Positions 45,457 through 54,895 of a stretch of DNA of 64,000 nt are shown piece by piece (position 1 is the stretch's first letter; every line of letters begins with the position of its first letter). Both the position numbers and the translations under genes were made by a program. The notes below the pieces were generated by a model, which saw nothing but the letters and a program-made list of their open reading frames with translations, made no database searches and was not told the DNA's origin. The stretch is taken from positions 1 through 64,000 of the forward strand of contig JAODUP010000583.1 of the NCBI GenBank assembly GCA_025642065.1. The letters run 5' to 3'. The DNA is from Paralvinella palmiformis. Taxonomy: Eukaryota > Annelida > Polychaeta > Terebellida > Alvinellidae.

Positions 45457-46539
45457 ATGGGGCCTATGGCATTTCAGCTTTCTTTGCATCCTTGGGTATA
45501 TTATTCAAAATATCAGAAAGATGGATCATGGAAAGATTATTGGCAAATGAAACCCTCTCCCATCCCTTGTCAAAACAACTATGATCAAGATAGGAATAAC
45601 TTTCCAGAATTTCCACTTGTCACATATTCAACACAATATGGACTTGGATGTTTTGAGGGACTAAAAGCATTTCCTCAAGCAAATGGCACGATAAGCCTTT
45701 TTCGTCCTGAAGAAAACGCAAAACGAATGTTTCGATCTATGCAAGGACTTCGGATGCCTCCTTTTCCCATAGAAAAATTTTTATATGCCTGTCATACTAT
45801 TGTACGAAAAAACGCAGCTATCAGATGTGCCCCTACATATGACAACTCATGGAAACAAAATAATTTCACTCATGCACAGGCAATGTATATTCGTCCCTTT
45901 ACTTACTCTGAAGAGGGAATAGGAATAAATCCATCCCAATATCCGTGGATTGTATTTATTACCACAAATGTGGAAACGTACTTTAAAAACATCCAAACAG
46001 CTCAAGCAGTAACCACTTCTATTGCACGTGCACAGAAAGGGGGTATTGGATGGATAAAATGTAGTGCGAATTATGTTATTCCCATGTTGGAAAAAGTAAA
46101 AGCTGAAGAAAATGATTTTATGGAAGTACTTTTTTTGGATGCAGAAACACATAAATATGTGGAAGAAGGTTCATCTTGTAACATTTTCTTTGTATTAAAC
46201 AATGACTCATTAATTACTCCTCAACTGGGCGATACGATACTACCAGGCATCACCAGATCTTCCATTATAGAATTAGCACGTTCAGAAAGTGTCACGGTAG
46301 AAGAACGCCTTATTTCTATAGAGGAAGTTATGAATGATGTTAAAGAAGTTTTTGTAACAGGAACTGCTGCAGGAGTAACACCTATTGCTTCTATCACTCA
46401 TAAAAAGCAAATTAAAAAATTTCTTGGCACTCATGGCAAGGTAACAATGCACTACTTATCCACCCTAAAAGAAATCCAATATGGCTTGCGCAAAGACACT
46501 TTTGGATGGATGCATCCTCTCCCAATACATGAAGATTAG
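45457..46539 (+). CDS. ilvE: Branched-chain amino acid aminotransferase
   Basis: This fold-type IV PLP enzyme interconverts branched-chain amino and keto acids. Family features are QYGLGCFEGLKAF, FRPEENAKRM, the PLP lysine in GWIKCSANYVIPM, VEEGSSCNIFF and VTGTAAGVTPI. At 360 residues it fits the longer BCAT subgroup. The ATG at 45457 gives MGPMAFQL. The second Met is possible. TTGACA (45421-45426) and TATAGT (45442-45447) are only 15 bp apart and would start the transcript within a few bases of the ATG. Read-through from trpA is the alternative. Confidence 0.9.
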   Translation: MGPMAFQLSLHPWVYYSKYQKDGSWKDYWQMKPSPIPCQNNYDQDRNNFPEFPLVTYSTQYGLGCFEGLKAFPQANGTISLFRPEENAKRMFRSMQGLRMPPFPIEKFLYACHTIVRKNAAIRCAPTYDNSWKQNNFTHAQAMYIRPFTYSEEGIGINPSQYPWIVFITTNVETYFKNIQTAQAVTTSIARAQKGGIGWIKCSANYVIPMLEKVKAEENDFMEVLFLDAETHKYVEEGSSCNIFFVLNNDSLITPQLGDTILPGITRSSIIELARSESVTVEERLISIEEVMNDVKEVFVTGTAAGVTPIASITHKKQIKKFLGTHGKVTMHYLSTLKEIQYGLRKDTFGWMHPLPIHED

Positions 46540-46553
46540 GGATCTTACTTTAT

Positions 46554-49500
46554 TTACATTTTTTGCGTAATAAAGGCTAACTGTTGCCTATCAAGTGGTA
46601 TAGATGGGTATATTTGCACTGCAAAATCATTTTTTGGATATAATACTTCCCGTAAATTAATATACGCAAGTGTTTTTGAACGAGAACGCCCCTTAGTGAT
46701 AGGGTCTCTATACAAGTTCTCAGCCAAGGTGATTGATTGCTCAAAGTGATAGAGTGCAGCTGCGTATTTTTCTTGCTTCCCAGACCTTTGCCAAGCTCGA
46801 TACAATGTAACGCCTAAATTATTATGTGCGAGAATCAATGTTTCAATTAATTTTTTATGTTTAGGGTCATCCGCAACAAAAAGATGAGGAATCCCTGCAT
46901 ATTTTTTCTCAAGCAATCGTACGCCATCTTGTAAAAAAACAGATGAAGCATCATAATTTCCTATACGATACAATGTGGTCCCCATTGCTATTTGTATTGC
47001 CACATCGTCCTGTTCAGTAGTCTCGGCAGAGAGAAAAGAAAGTGCTGCTTGTTCATATAGTTTTTTATAATACAGCAAATAACCTATTTTATAGGATAGT
47101 TCTTGAGACTTTACCTGCTCTTGTTTTGCTTTCTGAAAATATTGTAATGCCTCATCAGGAAGATTACTCTGATAATAACGGATATTTCCTAATACTTCAT
47201 ACATACGCCCTAGTTCTGCAGACGAAGCAATATTACCAGTTCTAATCCCCTTTTGATAATAACGCACTGCTTGTTGCAAACTATTTTCAGCATCAAGGAA
47301 TCGATTATGATCATAATAATACTCTCCTTGTCGAATATAGGTATCAATATATATGAATAAACGACGAAATCGAAGATCTTCATTTCTTTGGAAGAGCGTA
47401 ATAGCATCCTGCAACGCTTTTTCTTCCTGTACATAAAGCTCTAATATTCGATCATAGCGTGAAAAATAATAATATGTTTCTGGATAATAGGGGTTTGTTT
47501 CATATATTTGAGTTAATAAGTGAGGAACTGATTCTAATTTGAAATTATCAATTAAATACCCAGCAATATCTGCATGCATCTGAGGGATAATAGTATGTTT
47601 TCTATCTTTCGTAAAATAATCAACAACCATCAATACTTTCTTGTATGCATCCATCTTAACCGAAATCCATCCGATTCTTTCCATAATCTCAGATTCCCTC
47701 CCATACTCGGATAGAGCTTGATAATATGATTGTTCAGCAGATTTATAATATTTTTTATCTTTACGGTCTGCCCATTGAACAAAAACATCTCCTTGCTTTA
47801 ACAGTGCTTCCTTATCAAACTTGTTACGTTCCAATAGAATAGAAATAAGATCTTCTGCCCGTTGATAATCCCCAAATATATCTACCTGAAAATCCGCATA
47901 TTGTAGAATTCCTTTTTTATGGATGTTTATTAAAGATAAAAGCCGAACCCGTTTATCTCCTATTTCAAATATATCAGAAAGCATATGTTCATGTGTTTTG
48001 TTGATAAGAAATGCACGCAAAGGTACTTGCATACCATAAATTAACTGATCATACTTTTCTGCAGTCAATGTATATGCCTTTTTTTCCTTAAAAAGTTCAG
48101 CAAAACGAAACAGCCATGTTTCAGAATGCCACAAGCGCCATGCATGGATAAATTTTTTGTTAGCATCTTGATACGCTTCCTGTTCAGCAGACTTGTAACC
48201 ATTACGATATTCCAGTTCCGCAGCAATCGGACGATAGAGAAAAGTAAGAACAAGATATCCTGTAAGTAAAATACCAAAAAACCATGAAAATACGTTAATA
48301 ATGACAGGCATGTGAGTTCGTTTGAATCGCTCTACTCCCATTCGTGATCTGCGTTCCAGATCTTGCACTGTTTCTTTAACATATCCTCGAGGAATTTCAA
48401 CATATGCTCCTGTTTTTTTCCGAATAAATCGAGCAATGCTTGTCAAAGAAGCTGACGAGAGCAATAAAGCTATGAGATTTCTTTGATCATTTTCAGAAAT
48501 GTTCTCATCGGTAATATAAGTTGATACAACTTTTTTTAATTCATGAGGGAAAAAATCGATTGTATCAATTATTTTTTGAAATTCTTCTTCAGTGAAATCT
48601 TCAGTTTCTTTTTTAGACTTCTCTTTCTCTTTTGTACGATCGCGAAGTTCAGGCTCATCTTCACTCTTTTCTTTTATATGGGGCATTTCAAGATGCTCGG
48701 CAGGGGTTTGATCACCTATTGCCAGTTTTTCTTCGCTTTGCCCCGATATATCAGATTCATCAAGTTGCACTTCATCTATAATATGGTGCAGTTGCGATAT
48801 CTCCTCAGAACTAACATCTTCATCTGCGGATACAGGAGTACCCTTTACTTCTTCGTGGATTTCATCGGAAACAATTTCTTCATCAGGAGAAAGAGTACTT
48901 GCAGGTGGTGTTTTCGTAGTCTCCTCTTCTTTCCCAAGAAGGGCTGCAAGAATGTCTTCTTCCTGTGCCATTTCTTGTGAAATTTGATCGAATTCTGTAA
49001 TCTTTTCTTCCTGTTGAATTTCCTCTTTTTGGGGGAGTTTAGACGCCTGTAAAGAGTCTGGAACTTCTATACTTTCTTGAAAAAGAGCTTCTATATCTCC
49101 TGCTTCCAACGCTTCTGTTGTCGATAAAGGTTTATCTTCTTCGGAAATATCCTTTTTAGGAATACCCTCCGTAGAGGTTGACAAACCCTCACTTTCCTGT
49201 TCTGTAGTTCTCTGGTCTGAAAATGCCTGTTGCACCGCTTCCGACCGCTCTTTCTCTTCATCAGAAATGCCAGCACTGCGATAGATGTCTTCGTAGTCTG
49301 AAAAATCTTCATCTCCAAGTGTTAGCGAGTCAGATTTTTTCTCTTTAGCAGATTCTTGTTGAAAAAACTTTTCTCCAATAGATCGGGCACTTTCTCCCTC
49401 CAATACAATAGTTGGTGATTTTTTTATCTCCGTTGTATGCGCTAATTCATCATATTCTATGCTGGAACGAGTAATATAAGAAATGGATTCACCACTTTGT

Positions 49501-49574
49501 CGTAATTCCTCTTCTTCTCCTGCCAATTCTCTGAGAGATCTTCCAAATTCTTCTATATTTTCAAATGAAGGCAT
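46554..49574 (-). CDS. Large acidic membrane-anchored TPR protein
   Basis: This 1006-residue protein has three parts. Residues 1-~330 are very rich in Glu, Ser and Thr and probably disordered. After a short folded segment, one membrane helix lies at about 425-450 (INVFSWFFGILLTGYLVLTF). The remaining ~550 residues contain TPR-like helix pairs, for example ALLKQGDVFVQWADRKDKKY and AAKSYYQAL-type units. The N-terminal part should be cytoplasmic and the TPR part periplasmic. It is probably a scaffold. I recognise no named family. No ribosome site is visible. Confidence 0.75.
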   Translation of the reverse strand: MPSFENIEEFGRSLRELAGEEEELRQSGESISYITRSSIEYDELAHTTEIKKSPTIVLEGESARSIGEKFFQQESAKEKKSDSLTLGDEDFSDYEDIYRSAGISDEEKERSEAVQQAFSDQRTTEQESEGLSTSTEGIPKKDISEEDKPLSTTEALEAGDIEALFQESIEVPDSLQASKLPQKEEIQQEEKITEFDQISQEMAQEEDILAALLGKEEETTKTPPASTLSPDEEIVSDEIHEEVKGTPVSADEDVSSEEISQLHHIIDEVQLDESDISGQSEEKLAIGDQTPAEHLEMPHIKEKSEDEPELRDRTKEKEKSKKETEDFTEEEFQKIIDTIDFFPHELKKVVSTYITDENISENDQRNLIALLLSSASLTSIARFIRKKTGAYVEIPRGYVKETVQDLERRSRMGVERFKRTHMPVIINVFSWFFGILLTGYLVLTFLYRPIAAELEYRNGYKSAEQEAYQDANKKFIHAWRLWHSETWLFRFAELFKEKKAYTLTAEKYDQLIYGMQVPLRAFLINKTHEHMLSDIFEIGDKRVRLLSLINIHKKGILQYADFQVDIFGDYQRAEDLISILLERNKFDKEALLKQGDVFVQWADRKDKKYYKSAEQSYYQALSEYGRESEIMERIGWISVKMDAYKKVLMVVDYFTKDRKHTIIPQMHADIAGYLIDNFKLESVPHLLTQIYETNPYYPETYYYFSRYDRILELYVQEEKALQDAITLFQRNEDLRFRRLFIYIDTYIRQGEYYYDHNRFLDAENSLQQAVRYYQKGIRTGNIASSAELGRMYEVLGNIRYYQSNLPDEALQYFQKAKQEQVKSQELSYKIGYLLYYKKLYEQAALSFLSAETTEQDDVAIQIAMGTTLYRIGNYDASSVFLQDGVRLLEKKYAGIPHLFVADDPKHKKLIETLILAHNNLGVTLYRAWQRSGKQEKYAAALYHFEQSITLAENLYRDPITKGRSRSKTLAYINLREVLYPKNDFAVQIYPSIPLDRQQLAFITQKM

Positions 49575-49650
49575 ATTACGTCAGTATTATGGTCGGCATC
49601 AGCAAGCAGGTCTTTACCTGTATCGATTTATGACGATAAAAGATATGTAC

Positions 49651-50400
49651 ATGGTTAAAAAATACATATTACTACTCCTTATCTCACATTTACTCTGGGC
49701 TGGTAATATAAATCTTCCGAATGACATTCTTTTTCATGCATTATCATTGCAAAAAGTTTCAGCCCCCTATATATTCGAAGATTACATTATTTTTACGTAT
49801 CAGTCACCTCAATACACACAAGCTGTGTCTTTAGCATTTGCACATGAACAATACAACATAATACATACGTATCATCGACTCCCCCAAAATAAAAATCTTT
49901 TTTATCTAGCATATCCTATACCATATAATATTTCTGAAATTTCCTATCGTATAATAGTAGATGGTGTATGGAAATCAGATCCTCAAAATCCTAATACACG
50001 TATTGAAGATCAAAACATAAAAGTATCCTTCATGCCTCTCCCTTTTAAAGAATCTTTTCGCACATTCGTAGAAAACCAAACAGTACACTTTAAACTTCAA
50101 ATGGATCAAAAGAAAAGAAATTTTGGATATAACATTATAAATGGATTAACAACAGTAGCGTCATCTCCCGCAAGAGGAGTATATGTAGCAGGAAGTTTTA
50201 ATAACTGGGATCCTTTCTTTCATCGAATGAAAAAGAATGAGAAAACTAACACATACTATATCGATTTACTGTTGCCGCCAGGAACATACTATTATTATTT
50301 TGTGGTAGATGGTAAACGGATATTAGATCCTAAGAATCCTGTCGTAGCACGTGAATCTTTTCGAAAGCATTTTATATCGGTGGTCAAAGTATCGAGATGA
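49651..50400 (+). CDS. Secreted protein with AMPK/CBM48 glycogen-binding domain
   Basis: A signal peptide (MVKKYILLLLISHLLWAG) leads a ~230-residue mature protein. Residues ~50-125 look like a first E-set strand-rich domain (VDGVWKSDPQNPNT). Residues ~170-245 are a clear AMPK-beta/CBM48-type module: GVYVAGSFNNWDPF, LPPGTYYYYFVVDGKRILDP. No catalytic domain is attached. It could bind alpha-glucans or act as a periplasmic partner. ATGs at 49630 and 49645 are alternative starts, and none has a good ribosome site. It overlaps the next gene by 4 bases. Confidence 0.8.
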   Translation: MVKKYILLLLISHLLWAGNINLPNDILFHALSLQKVSAPYIFEDYIIFTYQSPQYTQAVSLAFAHEQYNIIHTYHRLPQNKNLFYLAYPIPYNISEISYRIIVDGVWKSDPQNPNTRIEDQNIKVSFMPLPFKESFRTFVENQTVHFKLQMDQKKRNFGYNIINGLTTVASSPARGVYVAGSFNNWDPFFHRMKKNEKTNTYYIDLLLPPGTYYYYFVVDGKRILDPKNPVVARESFRKHFISVVKVSR

Positions 50401-50864
50401 TAACATTATGTGTGAGCAAAAGAAGCACTACATATATGATGCTTCGGCTACAGAGGTATTTTCGTATATATTTAGCCGTTATTTGTCTTTTGCTTGGAAG
50501 TATCATATATACGCAACAGGATATTAATGTATTCATATTACTACTGGCATTGCTCTGTGTATTGGGTTTATTCTATCAGGAACATTGGATTTTTGATAAG
50601 AAAGAAAATCACGCAATTTATATACTTCGATGCATAATCGTATTAAAAAATCACCATTTCAGACTTGATCAGATTACATCATTATTTATAAAAAAGCAGC
50701 CTTACACACATCGCTATGTACGCATTGGATTCTCCATGCATAACGGAGACACACGGCTTATCGAAATAAGAACAAAAAAAACTGCACAGAAGATAGCAAC
50801 ACATATTGCCGACTTTCTTCATATACCTGTAGAACTATCCTTACCTATCTCCTCTTTTGAATAA
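50397..50864 (+). CDS. Small membrane protein of unknown function
   Basis: This 155-residue protein has two adjacent hydrophobic helices at about residues 22-60 (YLAVICLLLGSIIY, FILLLALLCVLGLFY). A soluble C-terminal part follows, with strands ending DTRLIEIRTKKTA, reminiscent of bacterial PH-like domains. The ATG overlaps the CBM48 gene stop, so the two are probably cotranslated. A later start at MMLRLQRYF is possible. Its 3' end overlaps the convergent oppF gene by 46 bases. Confidence 0.6.
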   Translation: MITLCVSKRSTTYMMLRLQRYFRIYLAVICLLLGSIIYTQQDINVFILLLALLCVLGLFYQEHWIFDKKENHAIYILRCIIVLKNHHFRLDQITSLFIKKQPYTHRYVRIGFSMHNGDTRLIEIRTKKTAQKIATHIADFLHIPVELSLPISSFE

Positions 50865-51868
50865 AGAAAACAGGCTGTCTTATGGCCCTTGCTAATGCTA
50901 ACAAACGCAGGGTTGTGCTGTTTGCAAATAGCCATACGACTAGGACAGCGATCATAAAAAATACACCCCTTCTGCTCCCTACTTGGTAGAGAAACTTCTC
51001 CAGAAAGCAATATCCGTTTTCTTTTCTTCTCCACATTTGGGTCGGGAATAGGAATTGCTGAAAGTAATGCTTTTGTATATGGATGTAATGGGTTTGCAAA
51101 AATATCCTCTGTGGCAGCTTGTTCGACAACATGCCCCAAGTACATAATAATCACGCGATCAGCTATATACCGCACAAGCGCAAGGTCATGTGCAATGAAT
51201 ACAAAAGTAAGCGAAAACGTACGCTGTAAGTCACGTAAAAGGTTAATAATTTGTGCTTGAATTGAAACATCTAATGCACTTACGGGTTCATCGGCAAGTA
51301 ATAATTGAGGGCGTAATGCTAATGCACGGGCAATACCAATACGTTGCCGTTGTCCACCAGAAAACTCGTGTGGATAACGGTTTTTCATATGTGGTGAGAG
51401 TTTAACTGTTTGCAACAATTCATCCACTTGTTCTTGTATTTGAGTTTTATTGAATGAAAGAATACCACGGCGAGAAAATATTTCTAACGGTTCCGCAATA
51501 ATAGTCCCAACAGTCATCCGAGGATCCAAAGAAGAATAAGGGTCTTGAAATATCATTTGAATATGCCTGCGAATTTCCAATAATTTCTGACCTTCTAGAG
51601 TAAGGAGATTAACACCATTCCATAATATTTCCCCTTGAGCAACATCTACTAAGCGTATGATTGATCGCACCATAGTTGTTTTTCCGCACCCAGATTCTCC
51701 TGCAACTCCAAGAATCTCCCCCTTATAAAGATCAAACGAGATATTATCTACTGCACGTACATAGCCCACAATTTTCTGTATCAGAATGCCCTTTTTAATA
51801 GGAAAATATACACGCAAATTACGCACAGAAAGTAGTGGTTCAGACATTATTTGTCTCCTGTTTTTCAT
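50819..51868 (-). CDS. oppF: Oligopeptide ABC transporter ATP-binding protein OppF
   Basis: This 349-residue ATPase powers peptide uptake together with OppD. Walker A is GESGCGKTT, the signature HEFSGGQRQRIGIARAL and Walker B LLADEPVSALD. The C-terminal oligopeptide domain has GCIFYDRCPSRMAICKQ, with the conserved cysteines. It overlaps oppD by 29 bases if the first Met is used. MSEPLLSVRN eight codons in is a likelier start. It is the last gene of the opp operon. Confidence 0.92.
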   Translation of the reverse strand: MKNRRQIMSEPLLSVRNLRVYFPIKKGILIQKIVGYVRAVDNISFDLYKGEILGVAGESGCGKTTMVRSIIRLVDVAQGEILWNGVNLLTLEGQKLLEIRRHIQMIFQDPYSSLDPRMTVGTIIAEPLEIFSRRGILSFNKTQIQEQVDELLQTVKLSPHMKNRYPHEFSGGQRQRIGIARALALRPQLLLADEPVSALDVSIQAQIINLLRDLQRTFSLTFVFIAHDLALVRYIADRVIIMYLGHVVEQAATEDIFANPLHPYTKALLSAIPIPDPNVEKKRKRILLSGEVSLPSREQKGCIFYDRCPSRMAICKQHNPAFVSISKGHKTACFLYSKEEIGKDSSTGI

Positions 51869-52829
51869 ATTTCCAACATTGAACCTCTCTATTCTGGCTA
51901 GGGGCCCTACTACCTGGGTACGTATTTAAACATATATCCATACGCTCGGTACAACGTGGAAAAAAAGGACATCCCCCAGACAATGTGATTAAGTTGGGAG
52001 CTTGGCCTGGTATGGAGGATAACAACTCGTCTTTGTTTTGATCAATACGGGGAAGTGAATGAAGTAATCCTTGTGTGTATGGATGTTTAGGATCTGAGAA
52101 TATCTGATGTACTGTTCCTTTTTCCATCATTCTCCCTGCATACATAACATGTACACGATCACATAATCCTGCCACCACGCCAAGGTCATGGGTAATGAGA
52201 ATAACTGCTGTGTTTATTTTATCTTTAAGCTCTTTAATAATATCCAAGACTTGTGCTTGAATAGTTACATCCAATGCTGTGGTTGGCTCATCGGCTATTA
52301 AAATATGAGGCTTACAACTAATTGCCATAGCAATAACAATTCTTTGCCGCATACCTCCTGAAAACTGATGAGGATAATTATCTACCCGTCGTTCTGGTTG
52401 TGGAATGCTAACCATTTTAAGCAATCTTACTGCTTCTTGATGAGCTTTACGTTTTGACATATGTTTATGGCGGACAAGCACTTCCATAATCTGTGTAGAA
52501 ACTCGAAGAAATGGATTTAAAGATGTCATGGGATCTTGAAAAATCATGGCAATCTTATTTCCACGAATGTTTTGCATATTCTTTTCACTAAGTTTTAATA
52601 AATCCGTTCCTTCAAAAACTATCTTTCCTTTTATACTGCTGCCCTCCGATTGTTGCAATAAACGCATAATGCTCATACCTGTTACTGTCTTTCCCGATCC
52701 AGATTCTCCAACAATACCAAGTACTTCCCCTTGATTAAGTGTAAAGGAAATATTATTAACCGCTTGTAATAGACCATCATCCGTACGAAAGGACACAGAA
52801 AGTTTCTGAATATCTAAAATCGTCTTCAT
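51840..52829 (-). CDS. oppD: Oligopeptide ABC transporter ATP-binding protein OppD
   Basis: This 329-residue ATPase has Walker A GESGSGKTV, signature HQFSGGMRQRIVIAMAI and Walker B LIADEPTTALDVTIQAQ. The C-terminal extension GGCPFFPRCTERMDICLN matches OppD/DppD proteins. It lies 2 bases after oppC. No ribosome site is visible, so translational coupling is likely. Confidence 0.93.
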   Translation of the reverse strand: MKTILDIQKLSVSFRTDDGLLQAVNNISFTLNQGEVLGIVGESGSGKTVTGMSIMRLLQQSEGSSIKGKIVFEGTDLLKLSEKNMQNIRGNKIAMIFQDPMTSLNPFLRVSTQIMEVLVRHKHMSKRKAHQEAVRLLKMVSIPQPERRVDNYPHQFSGGMRQRIVIAMAISCKPHILIADEPTTALDVTIQAQVLDIIKELKDKINTAVILITHDLGVVAGLCDRVHVMYAGRMMEKGTVHQIFSDPKHPYTQGLLHSLPRIDQNKDELLSSIPGQAPNLITLSGGCPFFPRCTERMDICLNTYPGSRAPSQNREVQCWKYEKQETNNV

Positions 52830-52831
52830 GC

Positions 52832-53914
52832 TTAATTCATATATCTACTTTTGGGATCAAATGCATCTCGTAACCCATCACCGAGAAAATTCATGGCAAG
52901 AAGAAACAATGACATAGCAGCAGAGGGAAAGAACAGGCGCCACGGTGCTACATCCATTGCCGCTATGGAATCGGCTATGAGTGTCCCCCATGATGCATAA
53001 GGAGCCGATATACCAAGACCAAGGAAAGATAAGAATGATTCTAAAAGAATAAATGTAGGTATTCGTAGTGTCCCAAAAACAATAATGATACTTACCGAAT
53101 TGGGTATAAGATGATAGAAAATAATTCTCCTTGTACTCGCCCCCATCCCCTGTGCCGCCATAATGAATTCTTGATTCTTTAACGAGATAATTTGCCCACG
53201 GACAACACGTGAAACAGTCAACCAACTAATTAATGCGAGAGAAAAAAAGAGATTGAAAACATTATTCCCTAATACTGACATAAAAATAATTACCAGTAGC
53301 ATATAAGGGAGTCCATATAAGACATCAACAAGCCGCATGAGTAAAAAGTCTATCTTCCCTCCATAATAACCAGCCACAGCTCCCGCTAATACCCCTATAA
53401 GAATTGCAGTAATTGTTCCTATGACGCCCACCGCAATAGATACTTGACTACCAAAAATAACACGGCTTAATAAATCTCTTCCCAAATAATCCGTACCGAA
53501 TAAATAATGTCGCTGATGAATATACTCTTTTTTTCCATTTATAATTCTAGTTTCAACTGGAATACGAGCTTCAATCTGCATGAGTCTTTCCTTCTCCTCC
53601 TTCGTAAGCTCACGCTGCTCTTTTTCCGCCTTACCTATTAAATATGCCTTTTCACGCTCATACCATAATTTACCTGCTGTCTTAAAAAGGCTAGGAGGCA
53701 AATCACGGTGCTCTATAATTTGATAACGATACGATGGGATGGGCAATAAAGGAGCAGTAATGGCAAGAACGATATATATTACTACTACCACAAGACCAAA
53801 CATAGCTAATTTGTTTTTACATAGACGCATCCATGCGTCTCTACTAAGACTTCTGGCTGGAAGTTCCGCAAATAATATAGCCTTTTTATTTTCCTCTATC
53901 TGCTTTTTACTCAT
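52832..53914 (-). CDS. oppC: Oligopeptide ABC transporter permease OppC
   Basis: This 360-residue permease has six helices and the EAA loop MAAQGMGASTRRIIFYHLIP. It is longer than typical OppC (about 300). A charged insertion of some 65 residues after the first helix contains EREKAYLIGKAEKEQREL and lies on the periplasmic side. The conserved FGTDYLGRDLLSR follows it. It overlaps oppB by 4 bases. Confidence 0.93.
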   Translation of the reverse strand: MSKKQIEENKKAILFAELPARSLSRDAWMRLCKNKLAMFGLVVVVIYIVLAITAPLLPIPSYRYQIIEHRDLPPSLFKTAGKLWYEREKAYLIGKAEKEQRELTKEEKERLMQIEARIPVETRIINGKKEYIHQRHYLFGTDYLGRDLLSRVIFGSQVSIAVGVIGTITAILIGVLAGAVAGYYGGKIDFLLMRLVDVLYGLPYMLLVIIFMSVLGNNVFNLFFSLALISWLTVSRVVRGQIISLKNQEFIMAAQGMGASTRRIIFYHLIPNSVSIIIVFGTLRIPTFILLESFLSFLGLGISAPYASWGTLIADSIAAMDVAPWRLFFPSAAMSLFLLAMNFLGDGLRDAFDPKSRYMN

Positions 53915-54843
53915 TTGTATGTTATCCGAGGGTCGAGAAACCCATAAACAATGTCGATAATGAAATTCATAATAACAAGTATCGTCGAGTAAATAATAAC
54001 TGTACCTATAATCATGGTATAATCTCTGTTAAATGCCGATTGTACAAAGAACTTGCCTATTCCTGGTATGCGAAATATTGATTCTATCACAACCGATCCA
54101 GTAAGCATTGCAGCAAAGGTAGGGCCAATATAACTTGCAATGGGAAGTAGGGTCCCTTTTAAGACATGACGACTAATGATTGTTGGCATATTTAATCCTT
54201 TTGCTCGTGCCGTTCGGATAAAATCATCCTGCAAGATTTCAATGGCGCTCGCCCGCGTCAAACGAGCAATATACGCAATATAATATAATGATAATGATAG
54301 CACCGGCATAATAATGGTAACCCATCCATAACGTCCAGTAATCCATCCTGATGTGGGCAATATATTCCAGCGAAGAGCTAAAAAATAAATCAAAACTGGT
54401 CCAACTACCATAAGAGGGATAGAAATACCAAACACTGCAAAGATCATAACACTATAATCTACCCATGTATTCCTATATACTGCAGCAATTAATCCCATAA
54501 TAATACCTACAAAGAGTGAAAGGCTTAACGATACAGTAGCCAAAAGCATCGAATGAGGTAGACTTGAAAACAAGAAACTATTTACATCTCTATCCATATA
54601 GCGATAAGAAGGCCCTAAATCACCGTGAAGAATAAGATCACCAAGATAACGTACATATTGTTTCATCCAAGATTCGTCAAGGTGAAATTTCTTTTCTATG
54701 TTCTGCTGAATTTGGGGAGGAAGACTGCGTTCTGTATCAAGTGGTCCTCCTGGAGCTAGGCGGATAATGAAAAAACTTATCGTAATAATAATAAACAACG
54801 TGGGGATAATACCAAGAAATCTACGGATAATATATTCAGTCAT
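53911..54843 (-). CDS. oppB: Oligopeptide ABC transporter permease OppB
   Basis: This 310-residue permease has six helices. The N-terminal FLGIIPTLFIIITISFFIIR, RLAPGGPLD and the EAA loop RTARAKGLNMPTIISRHVLK are typical of OppB/DppB. It follows oppA after a 52-base gap that holds a strong hairpin. Confidence 0.93.
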   Translation of the reverse strand: MTEYIIRRFLGIIPTLFIIITISFFIIRLAPGGPLDTERSLPPQIQQNIEKKFHLDESWMKQYVRYLGDLILHGDLGPSYRYMDRDVNSFLFSSLPHSMLLATVSLSLSLFVGIIMGLIAAVYRNTWVDYSVMIFAVFGISIPLMVVGPVLIYFLALRWNILPTSGWITGRYGWVTIIMPVLSLSLYYIAYIARLTRASAIEILQDDFIRTARAKGLNMPTIISRHVLKGTLLPIASYIGPTFAAMLTGSVVIESIFRIPGIGKFFVQSAFNRDYTMIIGTVIIYSTILVIMNFIIDIVYGFLDPRITYK

Positions 54844-54850
54844 AATTTTA

Positions 54851-54882
54851 AGATGTGGGAGTACTCATATACTCCCACATCT
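54851..54882 (-). terminator. Hairpin between oppA and oppB
   Basis: A perfect 13-bp inverted repeat (54851-54863 and 54870-54882, core GATGTGGGAGTA) has a 6-base loop and only a modest T-run. Inside an operon this usually reduces read-through or stabilises the upstream message, giving more OppA than permease. Confidence 0.75.
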
Positions 54883-54895
54883 CTTAAGGGTAAAT

